Shown here: piece by piece, positions 16,611-23,857 of the stretch | How positions within the stretch are numbered: the first letter of the stretch is position 1 | Layout: each line of letters starts with the position of its first letter | Source of the DNA: Acidobacteria bacterium RIFCSPLOWO2_12_FULL_68_19 | GTDB taxonomy: Bacteria; Acidobacteriota; Vicinamibacteria; Vicinamibacterales; UBA2999 | Assembly: GCA_001767525.1 (NCBI GenBank) | Contig: MELF01000024.1 | Coordinates: 1 to 64,000, forward strand | DNA: 64,000 bases | Reading direction: 5' to 3' | Notes under the pieces: generated by a model | What the model was told of the DNA's origin: nothing | The model's input: the letters and a program-made list of their open reading frames with translations, nothing else | Databases searched by the model: none | Position numbers and translations under genes: made by a program

Positions 16611-17078
16611 ATGCGCAAACCGCCCTTGGATGACTCCGCCAACGTTTCTGTTGACGACATCTCGCCGAGCCAAATCGCTAGGCTGCTGGGCCTCGCTCTC
16701 GACGACGCGTGGTCCCGCACCGGCACTGGCGATGGGATTGCCCTGCTCGAGCGCTCGCTCGCGCAGTTGTGTGGCGGCCGTGAGTCGTCGGACCTGCTGA
16801 TGTCGGCGCTTTCCGATACCACCCCTCTCGAGGGGCTGCGTTACATCAAGGCGGAGGCCAAACGGCTCCTGGAACGGGCCCCTCGCGGACCCCAGCGAGA
16901 CGCGGCCAAGGTCTTGTATCACCTCTCGATCGCCCAGGCGCTCGTTCGGTTCGGCGTCGCCATTTCCCGTATCCCGCCGGCGAAGCGGTGTCCCCTCTAC
17001 CGTGCGTTTGCGGAAGCCTTCGGAGATCATCCCGTGGGCCAGGTTTTCGCACGAGCCGCCAAAGGTCGGCAGGGTTAG
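16611..17078 (+). CDS. Conserved-looking helical protein of unknown function
   Basis: The 155-residue, mostly helical and charged product starts 26 bp after the sigma factor, with GGAGG upstream. No signal peptide or membrane helix is visible. Its position between a sigma factor and a Ser/Thr kinase would suit a regulatory partner, but nothing in the sequence shows that. The strong coding look, including IARLLGLALDDAW and LYHLSIAQALVRFGVAI helices, supports a real gene. I do not recognise a family. Confidence 0.6.
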   Translation: MRKPPLDDSANVSVDDISPSQIARLLGLALDDAWSRTGTGDGIALLERSLAQLCGGRESSDLLMSALSDTTPLEGLRYIKAEAKRLLERAPRGPQRDAAKVLYHLSIAQALVRFGVAISRIPPAKRCPLYRAFAEAFGDHPVGQVFARAAKGRQG

Positions 17079-17148
17079 TCTTGTACCCCGGGTTGATTCG
17101 GTATTTGCGGATGGATGACGTAATGGGTGGTGAAGGCGGTACCCCCCG

Positions 17149-17165
17149 CCGCCGGCAGCCGGCGG
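17149..17165. other. GC-rich hairpin before the kinase gene
   Basis: CCGCCGG and CCGGCGG flank a three-base loop, giving a stable stem about 20 bp upstream of the GTG start of the kinase gene. There is no U-tract, so it is more likely an RNA-processing or translation-modulating hairpin than a terminator. Confidence 0.5.
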
Positions 17166-17184
17166 GGACACATAGGAGGGCTCG

Positions 17185-18288
17185 GTGAGTCTGCTGCGCG
17201 AAGGCCAGATGATCGGCGGAACCTGCGAGGTCGAACGGTTCCTCGGTGAGGGGGCGTTCGCGGAGGTCTATCGCGTCAGGCACCGGTTCTTGGGCCGGCA
17301 GGCGATGAAGGTTTTCAAAGCAGTCGGCATGACGATGGAAGAGATGGAGCGGATGCTGTTCGAGGCGATCCTGCTGTCGCGACTCAGCCATCCCAATATC
17401 ATCCACGTCTTCGACGCCGACGTTACCGAGACGTCCCTGGGCACCAGCGGATTCTTCACGATGGAATACGTCGCGGGAGGCACTCTCGAGCAGTTCTGGC
17501 GGTCTCACGGCACCCAGTTCGTCCCGGCCGAGGCGACGGTAGAGATCATGCGCCAAGTCTGCCGAGGCCTCGCAGTAGCGCATGCCGAGAATCCACCAAT
17601 CGTTCACCGCGACATCAAACCGCAGAACGTGCTGGTCGGGTACGACACGAGCGGACTCAACGCGAAGGTGTGTGACTTCGGCCTCGCGAAGCAAGTCAAC
17701 CCGCTGACGATGCTGGCCAGCGCGCGCGGCACCCGCTGTTTCAAAGCTCCGGAGACGATCCTCGACTGGCAGAATGACTCCCGTGCCGGCGACGTGTGGG
17801 CGATCGGATCCACGATGTACCTTCTCCTCACGGATCGGCTCCCTTACTCCGAGCTCGGTGATGACGGCACCCTCGACCCGCGGCGCTTCGAGCGGCCGCT
17901 GATTCCTCCCAGCCGGTTGAATGTGCAGGTCGATGGTGGCCTGGACGAGATCGTGTTCCGGACCCTCGATCGGCGGCCGGATTGCCGCTACCAGACCGCC
18001 GCTGAACTGTTACGGGATCTGAACAGCTGGCGACCGCGGTTGCGCTCGACGAAGGACCGGGCGTTGTCGCTCGGCTCCTCTGCGATTTCAAAGACGGCGC
18101 TCGGCGTCCATTCACCGGCCGACCAGGAGGCGGCTCCCCGCATGATTCGCAAGGCCTTGCGGCTGGCCAAGGGGGCGCGCTTCGCCGACGCGGCCGACGT
18201 GATGGAAGAAGCGTTCAACGAGCAGCCGGAACTGCGGACTCGATACGAATATCAGGTCAAGCTGTGGCGGCGCGGTGTTGCGATGTGA
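17185..18288 (+). CDS. Serine/threonine protein kinase
   Basis: The 367-residue cytosolic kinase has all key elements: a glycine loop GEGAFAEVYRV, the ATP lysine in QAMKVF, the catalytic loop HRDIKPQNVLV, the DFGLAK metal site and the activation-segment end KAPE. The kinase domain spans about residues 12-285. The tail of about 80 residues has a helical, TPR-like look and lacks the transmembrane and PASTA or propeller modules of receptor-type kinases. GTG start, with AGGAGGG upstream. In an operon with a sigma factor and Hsp70-type genes it may phosphorylate the sigma factor or a chaperone component; this is inference. Confidence 0.9.
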   Translation: MSLLREGQMIGGTCEVERFLGEGAFAEVYRVRHRFLGRQAMKVFKAVGMTMEEMERMLFEAILLSRLSHPNIIHVFDADVTETSLGTSGFFTMEYVAGGTLEQFWRSHGTQFVPAEATVEIMRQVCRGLAVAHAENPPIVHRDIKPQNVLVGYDTSGLNAKVCDFGLAKQVNPLTMLASARGTRCFKAPETILDWQNDSRAGDVWAIGSTMYLLLTDRLPYSELGDDGTLDPRRFERPLIPPSRLNVQVDGGLDEIVFRTLDRRPDCRYQTAAELLRDLNSWRPRLRSTKDRALSLGSSAISKTALGVHSPADQEAAPRMIRKALRLAKGARFADAADVMEEAFNEQPELRTRYEYQVKLWRRGVAM

Positions 18289-18295
18289 GGCGGTG

Positions 18296-19900
18296 ATGAC
18301 GAATCTGCAGGATCCATCGGCGGCGTCGTCAGGTCAGGCCTCGGATCGCAGCACCGAGCTTGCGGCGATGATCCTTGGCATGGCCGACGCGACCCTCTAT
18401 CGCACGAATGCGTTCCGCCTCGTCGGCGCCCCGGTTCATGCGACCGCACGCGAGATCGCACGACGGTTCGAACGGCGAAAGCTGGCCCACCAAGTGGGGA
18501 CGGCCGTCGCCGCCGCGGCGGGTCCGCTCGCGCTCGATCCGCCCCCGGATGCGGCCACGGTCCATCAGGCCGTGCACCGGATCCACGACCCGGAGCGTCG
18601 CCTCATCGAAGAGCTCTTCTGGTTTTGGCCGGTCGATGACACACAGGGTCCGGATCCTGCGCTGGAGGCTCTCGAGCGCGGCGACACCACTACGGCGATT
18701 GCCATCTGGCGGGGCAATGATTCCGACGGGATCGGCGTCCACAATTTGGCCGTGCTCTTCCACGCGCTCGCGCTCGACCTCGAATCGTTGCCGCAGTCGC
18801 TCGCGCGCGACCCGCAGCGGCGGCGCGATCGCTGCTGGCGGGAGAGCTTCGCCCACTGGCAGCAGACGATCGATCGCGAGCAGTTCTGGAGCCGGTTGAC
18901 CCAGCGTATCCGCGAGCTGGACGACCCGCGCCTGACCACGGGCACGACGCGGAGCATTCGCGCCAGCCTTCCGACCGCACTTCTCTGCATCAGCGCGCGC
19001 CTGGCGATCTCGGCCGCCGAACGGGGCGCCGACGAGGACAGCGCCCGCCACGCCGGCTTGATCGAGGAAAGCGGGTTGGGTGCGGATGCCGCCGAGCGCG
19101 CACTCGAGACCATCCTCGAGCCGATCCGCCAGCGGGTCCTCACCCTGTGCCGGGTCGCCGAGCCGGCCGCGTCGGCCGATCCCGCGAACGCGCACCGCAT
19201 TGCCGAACAACTGCTCGATCAGACGACACCGCTGCTCGACTCGCTGACGTTCCTGCGCGACGGCCATCCGATGCGCGAAAGCGCTCATGACGAGGTCGCG
19301 CATTGCGCACTGGCGTGCCAGATCACGTACGGCAACAAGACGCAAGACTGGGAGACGTCGCTCCGGCTGCTGACGTGCGTCCTCGCCGTGTGCAGCAGCG
19401 CCTCCGCGCGCGCTCGGGTTGAAAGCAACCTTCAGGTCGTCAAGGAGAACGTCGCCTTCGCTCGGGAATCCGGCCGGTGCTGGTTCTGCGGCACCGCCAA
19501 CGCTGTCGAATCCGCCGCGGTGGAGGTGAAGCTCCACGGCAACGAACGTCGTGTCCAGGAGTGGGACGGGGAGCGCCTCCTGTGGAACACGCTGACCGTG
19601 AAGGTGCCGCGGTGCGGCACGTGCAAGACGACGCAATCTCGCGCAACCGGGTGGGCGGTTGTCATCTTCATCGTGTCCACGGCCATGGGCTTCATTTCGA
19701 GCGGTGCGGGGCCTGAAGACGCCGGTGCTGCGGTTGTTGGGTTTGGAGGCCTGATCGCCGGCGGGATCGCCGCTGCGGTGACCCACAACTTCCTCATGGG
19801 AGGCGTGAAGCCGAGCGGGGCCGCCCCGTCGTTCCCCGCGGTCAAGCGGAAGCTCGATGAAGGCTGGAAGCTGGGCGAGAAACCAGAGGGGGCGCAGTGA
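18296..19900 (+). CDS. J-domain-like protein with zinc ribbon and membrane segment
   Basis: The start ATG 18296 lies eight bases after the kinase stop, behind GAGGCGG. Residues about 25-95 (LYRTNAFRLVGAPVHATAREI to IHDPERRLIEELFWFWP) resemble the J-domain-like module used by cryptic Hsp70 partners, although the HPD tripeptide is not obvious. A long helical middle (about 100-380) follows. A zinc-ribbon pair (CWFCGT, then CGTCK) brackets a short beta segment near 395-450. A hydrophobic region near 455-495 looks like one or two membrane helices. Together with the GrpE-like and DnaK-like genes next door it suggests a dedicated, membrane-attached Hsp70 cycle. The J-domain assignment is tentative without an HPD motif. 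Confidence 0.55.
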   Translation: MTNLQDPSAASSGQASDRSTELAAMILGMADATLYRTNAFRLVGAPVHATAREIARRFERRKLAHQVGTAVAAAAGPLALDPPPDAATVHQAVHRIHDPERRLIEELFWFWPVDDTQGPDPALEALERGDTTTAIAIWRGNDSDGIGVHNLAVLFHALALDLESLPQSLARDPQRRRDRCWRESFAHWQQTIDREQFWSRLTQRIRELDDPRLTTGTTRSIRASLPTALLCISARLAISAAERGADEDSARHAGLIEESGLGADAAERALETILEPIRQRVLTLCRVAEPAASADPANAHRIAEQLLDQTTPLLDSLTFLRDGHPMRESAHDEVAHCALACQITYGNKTQDWETSLRLLTCVLAVCSSASARARVESNLQVVKENVAFARESGRCWFCGTANAVESAAVEVKLHGNERRVQEWDGERLLWNTLTVKVPRCGTCKTTQSRATGWAVVIFIVSTAMGFISSGAGPEDAGAAVVGFGGLIAGGIAAAVTHNFLMGGVKPSGAAPSFPAVKRKLDEGWKLGEKPEGAQ

Positions 19901-19901
19901 G

Positions 19902-20429
19902 ATGTACGGCGTTGCCGATCTGAGACAGCTCCTGTACCCACGCGAGTTCCGAATCGCCCCGCCGCCCTGGTCGGCGGACCTCTCGGCCTTGCTTGGGCAG
20001 TTGGCGCAGCAGGCGCCCGCTGTTCGTGGGACGGAGGCCGACGCGGCGTCCCCGGCCGTCTCGGTCGAGTTCCTCGCCGACGTCTGCACTGGTCTTTGGA
20101 GGCTGCGGCAGCGGATGTTCCAGCCGGGTACCGATCGCCCGCTCGACGAGATGAAGCGTGCCTATCGGCATCTGGAGTCGACATGGGACGCGCTCACGCA
20201 GGCTGGCGTCGAGATCATCGACCATACGGGTGTTCCGTTTGACGCCGGGCTGGCGCTCAAGGTCATCGCCTACCAGCCGCTGCCGGACGTCAGCCGCGAG
20301 CGCGTTCTCGAAACTCTGAAGCCCACGGTGTACTTCCGGCAAGAGCGCCTCCAGATGGGCGAGGTTATCGTCGCAACACCCGAGGTCACGGCCGTTGAGT
20401 CGGATCAGGACCGGTCAGCACGGACGTAA
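19902..20429 (+). CDS. GrpE-like nucleotide-exchange factor
   Basis: From ATG 19902 (one base after the previous stop) the product has 175 residues. Its C-terminal part has the GrpE head-domain pattern: a GVEIIDHTGVPFDAGLALKV segment matching the GrpE motif with PFDP, then strands ending in LQMGEVIVATPEV. A helical N-terminal half (LAQQAP to LESTWDALTQAG) would take the place of the GrpE coiled coil. It sits directly upstream of the DnaK-like gene, as grpE often does. Sequence identity to housekeeping GrpE is clearly low, so it is best seen as a specialised exchange factor. Confidence 0.6.
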   Translation: MYGVADLRQLLYPREFRIAPPPWSADLSALLGQLAQQAPAVRGTEADAASPAVSVEFLADVCTGLWRLRQRMFQPGTDRPLDEMKRAYRHLESTWDALTQAGVEIIDHTGVPFDAGLALKVIAYQPLPDVSRERVLETLKPTVYFRQERLQMGEVIVATPEVTAVESDQDRSART

Positions 20430-20452
20430 GGCGCACCGCAGGAGAGACGCGC

Positions 20453-22954
20453 ATGGATCGTACGACAATCGACTACGGCATCGACCTCGGAACGACCAAC
20501 AGTTCTATTGCAATCATTAGGGGTGTCAGGCCCGAGGTGTTCCGGAACAATGAGGGGTCCGAGTACACGCCGTCGGCCGTATGGATCGACTCGAAGGGCA
20601 CGCTGCATGTAGGGCGGCGCGCCAAGGAGAACATCGAGAAGGATCCGGAAAACGGCTTCTGCGAGTTCAAGAAGGCGATGGGCGCGCATCGCGAATACGT
20701 CTTTCAGCGGAGCGGCCGGCGCTTCACGCCTCCCCAGCTCTCCGCGGAGGTCCTCAAGTCGCTCAAGGCCGACGTGGAGCAGCGCAGCGCCGAACAGATC
20801 ACAGCAGCGGTGATTACGGTTCCGGCGGGGTTTGACCTGCCCCAGAACGCCGCAACCAGCGAAGCGGCCAGCCTCGCCGGATTTGCCGAAAGTTCGCTTC
20901 TCCAGGAGCCTGTCGCCGCGGCGCTCGCTTACGGATTCCAGAGCGACAGCGACCGTGTCTTCTGGCTCGTCTACGATTTCGGAGGGGGCACGTTCGACGC
21001 TGCGCTGGTGCACATGCGAGACGAGTCTATTCAGGCGCCCAACCACGGAGGCGATAACGATCTCGGGGGGAGCCACTTGGACTGGGCGATTGTCGAGCAG
21101 CTTTGGATTCCTGCACTCTTGAAGGATCGGCGCCTGACAGACTTTCGTCGTGGCAACCGAAAGTGGATTGCGGCCATTGCAAAGCTGAAGTGGGAGGCTG
21201 AAGAGGCGAAGATCCGGTTGTCACGTGAATCTACGGTCGACGTCTGTATCGAAGATCTGTGCGGCGACGATCGCGGTGAGCGGGTCACGTTCGAGTGCGA
21301 ACTCACCCGTCAGGACGTGGAGCGACTGGCTGAACCGCTGATCCTCCGCTCGATCAACATTTGCAGAAAGGTCCTGGCGGAGCAACGCCTGGGCGCGGGC
21401 GATGTCGAAAAGGTGCTGGTCGTCGGCGGACCAACGCTCGCCCCTTACTTCAGGGTCCGCCTGAGCCATGAACTCGGTATTGCCCTCGATTTCGAGAAGG
21501 ACCCGATGACGGTCGTCGCGCAGGGTGCCGCTGTCTTCGCCGCCATGCAGCCCCTGAAGACGGGGCCGACACGCCCGGTGGCGTCAGGCAGCTTCACGCT
21601 GCACCTGCTCGACTTCAAACCGGTCGGTAGCGACCCAGAGCCACCGATCGGCGGACGCGTCGAAGCACCGGACGCCCGGGATTTTGGGGGCTGGACGATC
21701 GAATTCGTCAACAGCGACGCGCGTCCCGAATGGCGCAGCGGCAAAGTGGGCCTGGGTCCTTCAGGTGGTTTCATGACGAACCTGTGGGCGCAGAAAGGCT
21801 GTGCCAACACTTTCCTTATCGAGCTACGGGACCCGTCGGGGCGGTTGCAACCCGTTCATCCGAACAGTGTGACCTACACAATTGGCATCGGCATTTCCGA
21901 TGCCCCGCTGACCCATTCCGTGGGCGTCGCCTTGGCGAACAATGAGGTCGAGTGGGTGCTCAAGAAGGGAACGCCGCTGCCTGGCCGAAGACGCACGGTC
22001 CTTAGGACGGTGCGGGAAGTCCGCCGTGGAGAGACAGGCCAGATGATCCGGATTCCGGTCGTCGAGGGACAAAACCGCCGTGCCGATCGGAACCAGTTGA
22101 TCGGGCAGCTTCAAATCGCAGGCTCACAGGTCGAACGCGACGTCCCCGTTGGGAGCGAGGTTGAAGTCACCATCGCGATCGACGCCTCGCGCCTTGTCCT
22201 GACCAAGGCCTATCTTCCGATTCTCGACAAGGAGTTCGACGCCAAGATCAGCTTCGACGACTACCGAAAGCGTGCCGCGGACCCTGCGGAAATGGAGATG
22301 GATCTGCAGCGTCAGAAGAAGCGGCTCGAGGAGGCACGGCGCAAGGCGGCGGAGACGCCTGACGCGCGGGCATCGGCGGCGCTACAGCGGATTGACGGCG
22401 AACGGCTCGTGTACCAGGCCGAGACCGCGCTTGCCGCCGCGGAGGGCGATCCCGATGCCGCCGACCTGTGTAGCAAGCGGTTGCTCGATCTGAAGGCAGC
22501 CATCGACGAGGTTGAGGATGCGCTCGAGTGGCCGGCGCTCGTCGCGGAGGCGGAGAAGGAAATCGAGGTGGAACGTAGGATCATTGCCGAGCCGAGCCAC
22601 AACGCCATCCCCGAGGAGAAGGCAGCGTTTGCGACGCTCGAACGGGAAATCAGGGAGACGTTTGCGACACGCGACGTCGAGGCGTTGAGACGGAAGCTCG
22701 TCGAGATGGATCGGCTCGGCCTCATCATCATGTTCAGACAGCCCGGCTGGTGGGTCGGGCAATTTCAACACCTGGAAAAGAAGAAGGCGACGATGACCAA
22801 CGCTGCCCAAGCCGACCAGTATTTGGCCCAAGGCCGTCGCGCGATCAACAACGATGACTTCGACGGGCTCCGCGCCGCTGTGCGGCAGCTCGCCGGCTTG
22901 CTGCCGGCAGACGATGCCGAGCGTGATCGGCTGTTTTCGACAGTGGGCAGGTAG
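20453..22954 (+). CDS. DnaK-like Hsp70 with an insertion and long C-terminal coiled coil
   Basis: The 833-residue protein is much longer than housekeeping DnaK (about 640). The ATPase domain (about residues 1-375) is canonical: YGIDLGTTNSSIAI, VPAGFDLPQNAATSEAA, LQEPVAAALAYG, VYDFGGGTFDAALV and VLVVGGPTLAPYFR. A substrate-binding-like beta domain follows, recognisable at TIGIGISDAPLTHSVGV and KKGTPLPG, but about 100 residues containing a separate beta-rich insert lie between it and the ATPase core. The last 230 residues are charged helix (EMDLQRQKKRLEEARRKA). GGAGAGACGCGC precedes the ATG. With the GrpE-like and J-like genes upstream it forms a private Hsp70 set; ATP-dependent client binding is predicted. 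Confidence 0.8.
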   Translation: MDRTTIDYGIDLGTTNSSIAIIRGVRPEVFRNNEGSEYTPSAVWIDSKGTLHVGRRAKENIEKDPENGFCEFKKAMGAHREYVFQRSGRRFTPPQLSAEVLKSLKADVEQRSAEQITAAVITVPAGFDLPQNAATSEAASLAGFAESSLLQEPVAAALAYGFQSDSDRVFWLVYDFGGGTFDAALVHMRDESIQAPNHGGDNDLGGSHLDWAIVEQLWIPALLKDRRLTDFRRGNRKWIAAIAKLKWEAEEAKIRLSRESTVDVCIEDLCGDDRGERVTFECELTRQDVERLAEPLILRSINICRKVLAEQRLGAGDVEKVLVVGGPTLAPYFRVRLSHELGIALDFEKDPMTVVAQGAAVFAAMQPLKTGPTRPVASGSFTLHLLDFKPVGSDPEPPIGGRVEAPDARDFGGWTIEFVNSDARPEWRSGKVGLGPSGGFMTNLWAQKGCANTFLIELRDPSGRLQPVHPNSVTYTIGIGISDAPLTHSVGVALANNEVEWVLKKGTPLPGRRRTVLRTVREVRRGETGQMIRIPVVEGQNRRADRNQLIGQLQIAGSQVERDVPVGSEVEVTIAIDASRLVLTKAYLPILDKEFDAKISFDDYRKRAADPAEMEMDLQRQKKRLEEARRKAAETPDARASAALQRIDGERLVYQAETALAAAEGDPDAADLCSKRLLDLKAAIDEVEDALEWPALVAEAEKEIEVERRIIAEPSHNAIPEEKAAFATLEREIRETFATRDVEALRRKLVEMDRLGLIIMFRQPGWWVGQFQHLEKKKATMTNAAQADQYLAQGRRAINNDDFDGLRAAVRQLAGLLPADDAERDRLFSTVGR

Positions 22955-22957
22955 AGC

Positions 22958-23857
22958 ATGGCAGGCGCAGACCTGACAGCGGCCGGCGGCGATAGCACCG
23001 CACAGTTCGCCTTGAGTCAAGTCGTCCGGACCCAGGCCGCAACACTGGCGCGGCACAGTCGATATGCGGCAGCCGAAGCGTTGATCACGCAGAACGGGCT
23101 TCTCGGCGGGGCACCGGACCTGCTCGACCTGCTCGCGCGCGTCTATGCCCAGCAGGGGCGGTGGCGCGACGCGGCGGAGGCATGGACGCGCGTACTGGCG
23201 GTCAATCCTGGACACGCTGATGCGCTGGCGGGCCTTCGACGTCTCACGGCCTTGCAGGCGCGCGCCGGGCGCCGTGGTACGCGTGTCGTGTTCGCGCTTG
23301 GTTGGGGGATCCTCGTTGCCGCATTAGTCGCATCCGGGTGGTCCGCCACCGAATCCTTCCGCCTGCTGAGGGCAGACCTTACGCGAGCGCTCACTCGAAA
23401 CGCGCCAGCCATACCGGCTCCCCAGCCCGCCGGCGCGCCGGACATCCCGCTGTTGGAGCCAGGGACGCGTGTGACGGCGAACGGCTCGGAGCTCGTCGTG
23501 TCATTCGACGACGCGCTGTTCCAGCGCGGCACGCGGTTGGCGTCAGGTGCTCGCCAACGGCTGCTCGCGCTCGGAAGTCGACTGGAGCCGTACGGAACCT
23601 CCATTTCAATCGTTGTCGTTGGGTACACGGACGCGCTCCCGGTTCCCCCCGGTAGGCGGTATCGCGACAACGCTGCTCTGGCGCTCGCGCGCGCCAGCGT
23701 CGTGGTCGACGTCCTGCGCGAGGGGGGAAGTCTGCCGCCTCAGGTATTCTCGCTGCGGGCGTTCGGCCCGGCAGGCGGAACGGAGCGCGGGCCCCAAGCG
23801 CGCAGGACCGCCGAGATTTGGATTACACCGGCGCGAAGCTACGAAAGCGCGCCGTGA
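22958..23857 (+). CDS. TPR / transmembrane / OmpA-like protein
   Basis: The 299-residue product starts three bases after the dnaK-like stop. Residues about 15-100 form TPR-like helices (YAAAEALITQNGLL; RWRDAAEAWTRVLAVNPGHADAL). One membrane helix follows (about 112-132, VVFALGWGILVAALVASGW). The C-terminal domain (about 185-295) is OmpA/MotB-like, with a GYTDALPVPP loop, an RDNAALALARASVV helix and a final RRTAEIWI strand. Predicted topology is TPR in the cytoplasm and the OmpA-like domain in the periplasm, where it would hold peptidoglycan. That makes it the likely wall anchor of the chaperone complex. Its end overlaps the Clp ATPase start (GTGA). Confidence 0.75.
   Translation: MAGADLTAAGGDSTAQFALSQVVRTQAATLARHSRYAAAEALITQNGLLGGAPDLLDLLARVYAQQGRWRDAAEAWTRVLAVNPGHADALAGLRRLTALQARAGRRGTRVVFALGWGILVAALVASGWSATESFRLLRADLTRALTRNAPAIPAPQPAGAPDIPLLEPGTRVTANGSELVVSFDDALFQRGTRLASGARQRLLALGSRLEPYGTSISIVVVGYTDALPVPPGRRYRDNAALALARASVVVDVLREGGSLPPQVFSLRAFGPAGGTERGPQARRTAEIWITPARSYESAP

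Noticed and set aside
20453-22954. Housekeeping dnaK
   Set aside because: Length, the insert before the substrate-binding sheet and the unusual neighbours make it a specialised paralog.
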